Shown in pieces: positions 10,897 to 20,181 of a stretch of 64,000 bases of DNA. The DNA is from Carnegiea gigantea (taxonomy: Eukaryota > Streptophyta > Magnoliopsida > Caryophyllales > Cactaceae). The stretch spans positions 182,501 to 246,500 of the forward strand of contig JAKOGI010001246.1 in NCBI GenBank assembly GCA_029747015.1. Direction: 5' to 3'. The notes beneath the pieces are model-generated. The model did no database searches. It had not been told where the DNA came from and saw only the letters and a program-made list of their open reading frames with translations. The position numbers and the translations under genes were made by a program. Within the stretch, counting starts at the first letter, position 1. Every line of letters begins with the position of its first letter.

Positions 10897-11793
10897 CTCA
10901 TTTTAACATATTCATATTTAGTTGGCATTTCCTTAATCTTTCGAAGATTTGGCGAAGATCTTGCAAATGATCCGATCTCTTTTTGGATTGACCGCCAGAT
11001 CATCCATATAGCACTCCATATTTTGGGCAGCGTGCCTTCAAAAATGGTTTACATTAGCCTTTGATAGGTCGCTCCCATATTTTTCAAGCCAAAAGACAAC
11101 ACCTTGTTGCAAAAGATGTCATTCGGTGTGCAGAATGCTCTGGCTTCTTGATCTGCAAGTGCCATTTGAATCTAGTTGTAGCCTGCAGTGCAATCCATGA
11201 AGGATAAGGCTTCGTCACCAGTGGTAGCATCAATCATGAGTTCAGTGACTGGAAGTGGAAAGTCATCTTTTGGGCATGCATCATGAAGATCTCGAAAGCC
11301 ACACAAATTTAAAGTTGGCCTTTTTTTTTTTTTCCCTGACAGGGACGATGTTTGCAATGTAAGTTGGATACTTCACCTCATGTATGAACCCAGCATCAAT
11401 GAGTTTGTTTACCTCCTTTTCGATTTTAGGTATCAACTTAGGTCGAAAACGTCGTTAATGTTGCTTCTTGGGTGAAACACCTTTTTTAATGGACAAGTGA
11501 TGACCCATAACCTTGGGGTCTAATCCAGGCATTTCCTTATAACTCCATACATACGCATCCTTGTACTCAAAAAGGAGCTTGAAATACTTGTGCTCTTCCT
11601 TAGGCGTGAGCATGGCACTCACATAGATAGGACAAGGTTCTTCCACAAACCCGAGATTCAATTCTTTTAACTCCTCAACTGTAGCTTGCCCCCCATCTTC
11701 CAAGGCCTCTGGTGTTTCGGTAAGATCTATTTCAGAATCTGACTCATCCAGCCCTTGCACTGTGACGTGGCTAGCTTCTGCTGTTTCATCCAA
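10897..11793 (-). pseudogene. gypsy reverse transcriptase, truncated
   Basis: Minus strand 11793-11455 reads an acidic stretch and then EYKDAYVWSYKEMPGLDP and GHHLSIKKG, the segment just before RT in Tat-type gypsy elements. After a stop come KLIPKIEKEVNKLIDAGFI, RPTLNLCGFRDLHDACPKDD, FPLPVTELMIDATTG, SFMDCTAGYN (first catalytic Asp), GLKNMGATYQRLM and a YMDD-type box near 11000. The frame then meets the truncated LTR near 10896, inside RT, so RNase H and integrase are deleted. Upstream, gag joins this segment with no protease between. Confidence 0.9.
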
Positions 11794-13486
11794 ATCTAGA
11801 ATGATTCTTCAATCTCTAGCCAATCGCATGATACGCACATTGAATGTAATGCACTTTTTAAGAGGGTGACTAACGGCCCTATGGTGCCAACAGTATTTGG
11901 AGTCAATGGTCCTGCCAACTTCCTATAGGTGCTTTTGCTCGGGCAATTTGATGACATCCTTCTCGAGCAAGTCATCTAGCATGCCTGATAAATCTAAGTC
12001 ATGAAATGGATACTTCTTTTCATAAAGCTCTTTTAATGAGGGACGCTTCTTTGTCACAACCGTGAATGGTGGGCTCTTCTTGTCCTCTAGTTTAGGCTTT
12101 CCCATAATCCAAATTGGTTGATTTGTAGAGGTGGACATTGCTTCTTTGGTCGTGCTCTTAGAAAAGTTAACATTCTTCTTGAATTCAACTTTATCCTTCT
12201 TTGATTCAATAGAATAGAAGGAGTTACCATGGCGACTAGCTATCGTCACCTCCGTATCATGTGCCTTGATTGCCAATTCTTAAAAAGTCCTAGGTTTGCT
12301 CATTTGTAGGATGCACAGTAAGTCCCAATTCATTCCTTGGGTGCACATTTCAATGGCAGAAGCTTCAGATAGCCGATATTTGCATTCAAGGCTAAGTGCG
12401 CGCCAATGATTGATGTAGTCAAGAATTCCCTTATCTTTTCATTGTTTTGTGTTTGTCAACTTAGTCTTGCTAACAGTGCGTTGAATGCTGTAGAACCTGT
12501 TAAGGAACTCTGGCTCCATTTGTTCCCAACTATCGATGGACTCAGGCTTTAGGTTAGTATACTAATCAAAGGCAATGTCTTTCAACGTCCGAACAAACTG
12601 CTTCACCATAAGGTCGCCATCAGTCCCAACATTATTACATGTCTCAGTGAAGTGTGTAACATGGTGTTTGGGGTTGCCTTTCCCATCAAATAGTTGGAAC
12701 TTAGGGGGTTGATAACCGTGGGGCATATGGAGAGCATAAACCCTCTTAGTGTAAGGTTTGGTGTATAGGTGAGTTCTACGTGAACCTCCACCTAACTACC
12801 CCTTAACTGCATTTGCTATCAAGTCTTGGATTTACTCAATAGTCATCGATCTAGAGGACTTGACATTTTTAGGTGTACGACCTTTCTTTGGCTGCTTCTC
12901 ATTGTCAGAAGCTTCAGTGTGGACAGACACTTTTCCTGGGTCTTCACTTTCTAAGTCTTTTGTAGAAGATTGAGCTGATCATTTTTCTAACTTCTTGCTT
13001 AGCTTAGTGATCTTTTCCTCTTGAAGCTGGATGCACTCTTCCTTTTCTCCGTTCTCCTTGGTGAGTTTTTCTAATATGGCCTTCATGTTAGCCATCTCCT
13101 TTTCCAAACTGGTCGAGCCTGTCATCATAGCTGGCATGGCAACAGTTTTTAAGGACTCAGCTTCAGTTTCTAACAAGCACATCCCTTCTAGTGAGGGCGA
13201 AGAAGAGTTACTGCTATAGTAGTCTTCTACTTAATAGATCGGAGATTGAAGTTGGAGGTTTTGAATTTCATCTATCCAAGATGACGCTTTTTATTGCATC
13301 CTCAAGCCTTGGAGTTTGGATGAGGACGACACTTTTTGCCTAGTGGCGATCAGGCAACAACTTTCATCATGCTCCTTATCTCCATTGTGTGAGTTCGCCT
13401 GCTAGAAGCGACGTCTGTTTCATAGGATCTACGAGAGAGAGACCCCATGCTCTTCTTCTTTGAAGCTTAAGAGGCAACGTTTTTCA
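11794..13486 (-). pseudogene. gypsy gag, broken
   Basis: The ATG near 13486 (MAMKNVAS, compare MAPKNAIT in the element at 59438) lies about 80 bp after the primer site. The minus strand shows a coiled-coil-like EEKITKLSKKLEK stretch (about 12980-13080), then HLYTKPYTKRV, GYQPPKF, TLKDIAFD, ESIDSWEQMEPEFLNRFYS, LDYINHWRALSLECK and LSEASAIEMC, which is the retrotransposon gag core. Further on are KKRPSLKELYEKKYPF, LDLSGMLDDLLEKDVIKLPE and a C-x2-H...H...C knuckle-like CWHHRAVSHPLKKC. Many stops and frame changes are present. Confidence 0.9.
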
Positions 13487-13566
13487 TAGCCATGTCTTCT
13501 TTGAAGAGGAAGCTCTTGAAACTTGAAAGTCTTGATCTTTAGGAGGAAGAGATGAGAGGTAGAGAG

Positions 13567-13584
13567 GTCCCACTGAGCATGCCA
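13567..13584 (-). other. gypsy primer binding site
   Basis: Minus strand TGGCATGCTCAGTGGGAC directly inside the 5' LTR. The plus-strand relative has TGGCACGCTCGGTGGGAC at 60060-60077. The primer tRNA is not assigned here. Confidence 0.75.
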
Positions 13585-13589
13585 AAATT

Positions 13590-13863
13590 AGTAAATACAA
13601 ATTGCAAGCCTAAAATAAATTAGGCAGGAATTTGGGTACAAGATTAAATCTTTGTATTGATTTGTATATGGGTACAATCTCTATTGAATAGAATGAGAGT
13701 AATTCTCTGATTTGATCTCTGTTGAATGAGTTTGAATGAGTTTTACCTTGAGAGAGGACTTAGAGGCTTAATCTCAATCAAGATGAATACTTGGTGTTCT
13801 AGGGAGGTTGGCACGCACACTTGTTATCTTCCTTCAAAGACTGAATGTTTGAGTGTTGGTGAT
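13590..13863 (-). repeat. gypsy 5' LTR, first segment (element-sense 3' end)
   Basis: Aligns with 10440-10720 of the 3' LTR. It starts AGTAAATAC where the other LTR has TGTAAATAC, so the terminal base pair is mutated. It is cut at 13863 by the nested element and resumes at 19630. Confidence 0.88.
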
Positions 13864-15248
13864 TGTTAGGGATAAAAACAGAGTTTTGATATTTATAAAC
13901 CCCAAGTGCAAGGTGTATCATTGAGAACTTGGGGTGTCGTCCGCAGGGAATTGTGTTTCCAACTACCAAGGCTAGCTAAAGCATCTTGAGCTAGGCAAGA
14001 TCAAAGCAAAACAAAGGGTAACCTAAACTACGCTAACAAACATAGAAAAAGCGACTTGGAGTTGTGATTTGACCAATGGACGAACCAAATAATCAAGACG
14101 AGTCCTAACCTACCCAAAATATATCACGAACTAGAGATGATCGGTTGCACCATCAAAGACCACCCAAGCCCTCTCTCAAGGGTCATGAGCTAATCTAATT
14201 AGCCTAACCACCTATTTTCATGGGGTTAGCTCAATTAGACTACAAAACTAATAACCCCGGACCTAACTCGATTCGGATACTATTTTCATGTCCCGAACTT
14301 GGTTATTCCCTCTCCCACACTAGCTAATTGACCTCACCTCTCAGCATAAGCCAATCTCCCAAAAATATGGATGAAAACTTTCTCAAGCATTTCATCAAAC
14401 ATTTGGCGGGCGTGAAGGAAAATTCTAAGTTCTAGGCATAGATTGGGTATGGTTAGGCCAAATACAAGATTAATTAGCCATCAAGAGGGTAATCACAACC
14501 CAAGCCAACACAATCTACCAACAAAACATCACAAACACATGAAAACCTAAACTAACAAACAAGAATGTAAACTTGAAGAACAAAACAAAGAGAATGAAAT
14601 AAAACAAATCTAAACAACTAAATAACATGAATCAACAATGAAAACTAAACAAATAAACTAAACAAAGCAAATACAAGAATTAAAACTAACAAAACATAAA
14701 CAAGAACAACATATAAACTAAAGAGATAAAAAGGGAGAAAACTTAGTCTTGAATTGATGAAGGAACTTGAAATCCAAAGGTTGAATCCGGAATTACAATC
14801 TTCAATCCTAAACTAATCCTCCTCTGGAAGTTTTATTCGCTAAAACATAACCTAAACTACACTAAGAATCGCCCCCGAAGAAACCCGAACGACCCCTCAA
14901 ACAAACGCCCGAACGGGCCTTAAATAGAAAACCCGAGCAAACGACGAAACTGGGGGGAGGCATGACCGTACCAAGTGGCACGGTCAGACTGTGCCAGGGT
15001 GGCACGGCCGTGCCACTCCACTGGCACGGTGGCCGTTTCCCCCGGTTTGCCCCTTTTGCCGGTTTTCGCCGGTTTTCGCTGTTTTTCTGCATTTTGTCCC
15101 GTCTTCTTCCCTTTTCGCGACGTTTGCTTGATTTGGAGTTATTTCCTACAAAACATAAATAAAACAAGTAAAAATCCTAAGAATTAAGTTATTATACGAG
15201 CTAAAAGTGGGTAAAAGAGGCACATAAAATGGGTGAATTTATCGTTCA
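13864..15248 (-). repeat. 3' LTR of gag-only element copy 1
   Basis: Plus strand TGTTAGGG...ATCGTTCA, that is TG...CA in both senses. Near-identical to 18233-19629 over its length, including the shared AATCTACCAACAAAACATCA and the GC-rich GGCACGG cluster (14960-15040). Confidence 0.92.
14961..15036. repeat. GGCACGG palindrome cluster in the 3' LTR
   Basis: Repeated GGCACGG/CCGTGCC words include a perfect 14-bp palindrome GGCACGGCCGTGCC at 15001-15014. The partner LTR (19335-19425) has an expanded version. Confidence 0.85.
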
Positions 15249-15249
15249 T

Positions 15250-15263
15250 CACACCCCCACACC
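15250..15263 (-). other. polypurine tract of gag-only element copy 1
   Basis: Minus strand GGTGTGGGGGTGTG ends next to the TGAACG start of the 3' LTR. It fixes the element on the minus strand. Confidence 0.8.
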
Positions 15264-15810
15264 AATCTTTTGGTCGTCCTCGAGCAAAATAAAAGAAAAA
15301 CTAAAGTAAACAACTAACTCACTTTCATAGAAATCACAGTTGCATTTAGCTTATGCAACAAGCCCTTGAAACCCCTTGGTTACCCCAAGTGGACGAGTAA
15401 GGTCTCGTGAGGGTTTGCAGAAGATATACCCACAAAATCTTTGAAAAAGAAAAAGAAAAAGTAAAAGGGAAAAGGAAGAGAGAAACATAAATCGAGAAAC
15501 AAAAATGATTTACAGACAAAAACACAAAAATATATACAAGGGAGAAGCTTGCATACATTCTAACCAGCCAAAACACCCATGCTACAAAGACATCAACATA
15601 CATATAAAGATAATGTACACATCAACAGTCTCTATCCCCATGACAGCATCAACGCACTAACTGTTCACCCCACTGTACATCAAAACTGTGAATCCATCCT
15701 TGTGCTTATTGTGCTAGTGTATCATCATCTTAGGACTCAGGCTTATTAGGACCAAATCCAATCCCACGCAACCAACACAAACTACATTATTGGCTTATTA
15801 GCATGGAAAG
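15264..15810 (-). other. 3' untranslated region of gag-only element copy 1
   Basis: No coding. Minus-sense text GATGATGATACACTAGCACA and GGATGGATTCACAG has close matches in copy 2 (about 59258-59305), so this untranslated stretch is conserved between family members. Confidence 0.6.
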
Positions 15811-15816
15811 AAGGCT

Positions 15817-15954
15817 TTCCCAGTAGCAGTATTGCCTCAAAGGGTAGTATCCAGTAGCGCATACCTCAAAGGGTGCCTGTCAAGTGTTCCCAGTAGCAGT
15901 GTTGCCTCAAAGGGTAGCACCCAGTAGCGCATGCCTCAAAGGGACACTTGTCAT
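15817..15954 (-). repeat. conserved CCTTTGAGGCA repeat module, copy 1
   Basis: In the minus sense the unit CCTTTGAGGCAnnnnnGCTACTGGG occurs four times as two pairs; the pairs are spaced about 69 bp apart (15887 and 15818). The same unit occurs three times at 59090-59166 in copy 2. It lies in the noncoding 3' part, so conservation is not due to protein coding. Confidence 0.88.
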
Positions 15955-16269
15955 TCCAAACTAAAGGTGCTTTCCACTTTTTCTCACCTTTTTTTTTGTT
16001 GTTTTTTTTTTGGTGTGTGAACCGAAAGTGGAAACCAATCAAGAACAAGAGTAGTAGTGTACAAAGACAAGTGGGAGAGTTGATCATTGAAGACTAAGGC
16101 CCTAAGATAATGATGATAGTAAAAATGAGGACTGGATTGCACATGTATAATGAACTATTGGGGTTAGAATTGGGGCTTAGAATGACTCACTTGGGAAAAA
16201 GATCTATCATGCACAACATAGTTATATACAAGCCGATAGCTAAGGTACAAGGAGTCAAAGCCGATCAAA

Positions 16270-16790
16270 ATAGTACAAAACTCTACTAAATTCAAAAGGA
16301 AAAGAAAAATTTATACAAACAGGAGAAAAATTGAAAAATTTACACAAAAATTGAAAAATTTTCACAAAAATAAGAAGAAAAGGGAGATGACCCCACCCTC
16401 ACACCTAAATCTCACAATGTCCTCATTGGTAGCTGTGAGTCATTACCAACACACAAAAATAAAGAAAACAAAATCAAACACAAGACATACAAAATCGACA
16501 CATATATACACAAGCTAACACACTCTCCCAAAAACACAATCTCACCCAAACAAAAACAAGATCACACATATGTGCAAACTAACACCACCAAAAACATGTA
16601 TAAACCAACCCAGCAACACCACCAATCACAACACAATAAATATCCACAAAAACACAAAAATGGTGATCATAGCCATCAATGGCTCAACAACATCCAAATT
16701 TCACCACAAGATGATCACCAACAAAAACACAATCCTAATATCCACAACTAAACAAAAACAAAAAGAGAGAAAAGAAAAATAAAAAGAAGG
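16270..16790 (-). other. T/G-rich noncoding stretch (A/C-rich on plus)
   Basis: The plus strand is almost all A and C with few G or T, so the element sense strand is T/G-rich. Copy 2 has the same bias in the same place (about 58100-58650). The minus-sense motif AATGAGGACATTGTGAGATT (about 16411-16430) and the following GTGTGAGGGTGGGG are shared with copy 2. Confidence 0.7.
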
Positions 16791-18118
16791 GGGAAGAGTG
16801 AGAACGATTATACTAGGTCGGATACTGAATGTACCCGAACTATTCCGCGACGACTTAAGGAGCATCAGCCACTTCTTGCCTCTCAAGATGCGAGGCATTA
16901 GCTCGGATGCACTCAAAGCTCGTAAGAGCTTATCATGCATTGCTGTATGCATCTCAAAATGGTGTGAATAAGAGAACACTGGTAAAGATGGAGCAAACAA
17001 AGTTAGTGCCCTTGTAAACTCACCAAATACCTTGGAGAAATCAGCAGAATAATCGAAGGTAATAATCAACACGATTTCTCCAGGCATGCCCTCTAGGTAC
17101 AGACGATAAGGATCAAGGAAGGGGTCATACCTTCTAAAAGTACCTAGAGACTTACAACAGTCAACCACATTCCCCTTGAGCACAGCAAGAGAATCAATCG
17201 GGGAGAGATCGCAATACTGAGGGGAAGGGGAGGGTAGTGAACATGAAGAAGCACGAGAAATAGCAAGGGGGTTAAGGGACACATGGTTACTAAGATCAAG
17301 ACTAGATGAAACTATAGCCACAGCATCCACACAGGACCCCCCTCGAGAATCTCGTCGAGATCATGTACCTCACTAAAAGTATAGTCTGACTTAAGACATA
17401 AATCATCCCCATCAATTGTAGCATCAACACAAAATATCTCACCTACCTCGAACTCCGTCGACTGAGCTAAAGGGAAAGGTGGATCAGGATAGGTCATAGT
17501 GTTGTCCTCAAGGGTGCTAGATAGGGATGGAGCAATAAGAGGTAAAGTAGGCAAGGGAGGGTCAGATACTTTCTCTAGTCCGCACTCTAGAGCAAGAGAA
17601 GACGCACCATCATCACATAATGTAACATCAAGTTCAGAAAAATTAACCCTAAGGTTAGTCTTATGTGATAGGTCATACTCCCGCATACGATTAGCAAGCT
17701 TAACTTGTTGCTCATGCATTGCCTCTATCATACTAGAAATTCTAGCAAAACCATCAGCAGAAACATGATAGGGATAAGAAACACTATCATGATCAGAACA
17801 ATGGCAGATCTCATACACAAGAGGTGTATAATTAGGAACGCAGGGGGATGGGGTGGAGCAAGTAAATTGACTAGTCTCAAATTCATAAGTATCCCTAGCC
17901 AACCACTCGAGTAATTCCCAAGTTTCATCAACATTTCGAGTACAGAAATCCCAACGCTCCAAAAGAGCACGGGTCTCACAAGTCACACCTTCATAGACCA
18001 TGTTCAAAATTTCCCACTTCTCTACATAAAAATCGCAATGAGCAAGAAAAATATGTAATCTATCATAGTATCGCCAAAACAATTCATGCTCATATTAAGG
18101 AAAGTGGAAAAGAGACAT
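16701..18118 (-). pseudogene. gag-like protein of the gag-only element, broken
   Basis: The ATG at 18118 gives MSLFHFP, then a TAA, then YEHELFWRYYDRLHIFL and VEKWEILNMVYEGV. The relative at 56198 starts MPVFHFPQYEHEPFWRY, so the start is supported. A degenerate zinc knuckle (CHCSDHDSVSYPY, normally CX2CX4HX4C) lies near 17790, then a short helical stretch and an acidic, Pro/Ser-rich middle. The frame ends at 17312; a second frame (17330-16701) carries the C-terminal part with MHDKLLRALSASEL and WLMLL, matching LFDKLLRALTSFDW and WLML in copy 2. A frameshift therefore splits the gene. Role inferred: particle structural protein. Confidence 0.82.
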
Positions 18119-18208
18119 TTTTTCTTTTTTCAATTTTTAATTTTTTTTTTCCTAAATAAAAACCTAGACTCGAATGCCCAAGTAAGCTTTAATATCAGAA
18201 AGCGCCAA

Positions 18209-18226
18209 TTCCCCGACAACGGCGCC
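18209..18226 (-). other. primer binding site, tRNA-Asp type
   Basis: Minus strand TGGCGCCGTTGTCGGGGAA, just inside the 5' LTR. Plant tRNA-Asp ends in a sequence complementary to this, and Athila-type gypsy elements use it. Copy 2 has TGGCGCCGTTGCCGGGGA. Confidence 0.85.
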
Positions 18227-18232
18227 AAAAAC

Positions 18233-19629
18233 TTTTTAGGAAAAAAACAGAGTTTTAATATTTATAAAGCCTAAGTGCAAGGTGTATCATTGAGTACTTG
18301 GAGTGTCGTCCGCAGGAAATTGTGTTTCCAACTACCAGGGCTAGCTAAAGCGTCTCGAGCTAGGCAAGATCAAAGAAAAACAAAGGGTAACCTAAACTAC
18401 GCTAACAAACATAGAAAAAGCGACTTGGAGTTGTGATTTGACCAATGGACGGACCAACTAATCAAGACAAGTCCTAACCTACCCAAAATACATCACGAAC
18501 TAGAGATGATCGGTTGCACCATCAAAGACCACCCAAGCCTTCTCTCAAGGGTCATGAGCTAATCTAATTAGCCTAACCACCCATTTTCATGGGGTTAGCC
18601 CAATTAGACTATAAAACTAGTAACCCCGAACCTAATTCGATTCGGATACTATTTTTATGTCTCGAACTCGGTTATTCCCTCTCCCACACTAGCTAATTGA
18701 CCTCACCTCTCAGCATAAGTCAATCGTCCAAAAATATGGATGAAAGCTCTCTCAAGCATTTCATCGAACACTTGGCGGGTGTGAAGGAAAACTCTAAGTT
18801 CTTGGCATAGATTGGGTATGGTTAGGCCAAATACAAGATTAATTAGCCATCAAGAGGCTAATCACAATCCAAGCCAACACAATCTACCAACAAAACATCA
18901 CAAACACATGAAAACCTAAACTAACAAACAAGAACGTAAACTTGAAGAATAAAACAAAGAGAATGAAATAAAACGAATCTAAACAACTAAATAACATGAA
19001 TCAACAATGAAAACTAAACAAATAAACTAAACAAAGCAAATATAAGAATTAAAACTAACAAAACATAAACAAGAACAACATATAAACTAAAGAGATAAAA
19101 GGGGAGAAAACTTAGTCTTAAATTGATGAAGGAACTTGAAATCCAAAGGTTGAATCCGGAATTACAATCTTCAATCCCAAACTAATCCTCCTCTTAAGGT
19201 TTTATTCGCTAAAACGTAACCTAAACTCACTAAGAATCGCCCCCGGAGAAACCCGAACGACCTCTCAAACAAACGCCCGAACGGGCCTTAAATAGAAAAT
19301 CCGAGCAGACGACGAAACTGGGGGGAGGCACGACCATGCCAAGTGGCACGGTCAGACCGTGCCAGGGTGGCATGGCCGTGCCACATGGCACGGCCACACC
19401 GTGCCACTCCACTGGCACGGTGGCCGTTCCCCCCGGTTTGCCCCTTTTGCCGGTTTTCGCTGTTTTTCTTCGTTTTGTCCCGTCTTTGTCCCTTTTCGCA
19501 ATGTTTGCTTGATTTGGAGTTATTTCCTACAAGACATAAATAAAACAAGTAAAAATCCTAAGAATTAAGTTATTATACGAGTTAAAAGTAAGTGAAAGAG
19601 GCACATAAAATGGGTGAATTTATCGTTCA
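18233..19629 (-). repeat. 5' LTR of gag-only element copy 1
   Basis: Full-length partner of 13864-15248; the end next to the primer site is eroded (TTTTAGGAAAA against TGTTAGGGATAA). The GGCACGG cluster is longer here, with one extra unit. Confidence 0.92.
19335..19425. repeat. GGCACGG palindrome cluster in the 5' LTR, expanded
   Basis: Contains the perfect hairpin GGCACGGT-CAG-ACCGTGCC (19345-19363) and the extra block CACATGGCACGGCCACACCG that is absent from the other LTR. Confidence 0.85.
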
Positions 19630-20176
19630 TTAGTGATTTCTTTCAATTTTCCAATCTTGAATCAAGGGAGGGTAGGAGTCTATTTATAGGAAAACGCCTC
19701 CCTCCCCCTTGAAAGTCAAGATGGGCTTTAACTTCACTTTGGGTCTTCAATCGGGTCTCATCTTGGATCGATTTGATTTAGGAGTCATTTGCTTTAACTT
19801 TGACTTTGACTTGAGTTTTGACCGAACCTTGACTTGGAACTTGCCTTGGGTTTTGATCGGATCTTGACTTAAGAGTTGTTTAGGCTTTCACTTAGGAGTC
19901 GACTTAGGCTTTGACCCTTGACTTGAAGTCGTTCGGGCTTAGGTCGTGACTTGACTTGAAAGTCGTCTCTTGGTCCTTGATTTGGGCTTTGACTCAGTAT
20001 TGACTTGGGAGTCTTTTGGGCTTCGACCGGGCATTGACTTGGAAGTCCTTGGTGCTCAGGTCGTGGCTTGAGTTGGAAGTCACTTAGGCTTAATTAAATT
20101 ACTTAAAAGGATTGGCCCAAATAATTAATTTAATTTTATATCTTGGTGCAGCACATAAATATTTTCAGTGCCTACA
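19630..20176 (-). repeat. gypsy 5' LTR, second segment
   Basis: Continues the interrupted LTR: TCTTTCAATTTTCCA, minus-strand TATAAATAG (19680-19688) and GAAAGTCAAGATGGGCTTTAA match the 3' LTR. It ends CCTACA at 20176, followed by TSD GGGAC. From 19795 to about 20090 it is a degenerate repeat of CTTGACTTGG-like words. Confidence 0.88.
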
Positions 20177-20181
20177 GGGAC
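20177..20181. repeat. target site duplication GGGAC (right)
   Basis: Matches 10435-10439. Confidence 0.85.

Larger units (their letters stand above)
13864..19629 (-). mobile_element. gag-only (TR-GAG-like) LTR retrotransposon, copy 1
   Basis: LTRs of about 1385 bp (13864-15248) and 1397 bp (18233-19629) flank a 3-kb interior. In the minus sense the interior holds a tRNA-Asp-like primer site, an A-rich leader, one gag-like gene, a T/G-rich stretch, conserved 3' repeats and a polypurine tract. There is no protease, RT or integrase. It sits inside the 5' LTR of the gypsy element. Flanks are TTGGTGAT on the left and TTAGTGAT on the right: an 8-bp near-match rather than a clean 5-bp TSD. A second family member is at 53818-59437. 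Confidence 0.9.
10440..20176 (-). mobile_element. Ty3/gypsy element (Tat-like), minus strand, internally deleted and carrying a nested element
   Basis: Ends are TGTAAATAC...CCTACA on the plus strand with TSD GGGAC at both sides. The 3' LTR (left) is only partial (10440 to about 10895). The 5' LTR (right) runs 13590-13863 and continues at 19630-20176, because a gag-only LTR element is inserted in it. The primer site lies at 13567-13584. Gag and part of RT are present; protease, RNase H and integrase are missing. Terminal and primer-site text match the plus-strand element starting at 59438, so the two are family members. Confidence 0.9.

Noticed and set aside
14862..15187. Overlapping frames on both strands (and the same at 19230-19568)
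   Set aside because: They fall in the LTRs of the gag-only element, over the GGCACGG cluster; the two LTR copies do not preserve a common frame.
16570..16782. Plus-strand frame rich in Asn/Thr/Lys
   Set aside because: It lies in the A/C-biased strand opposite the T/G-rich 3' tract of the minus-strand element; composition alone keeps it open.
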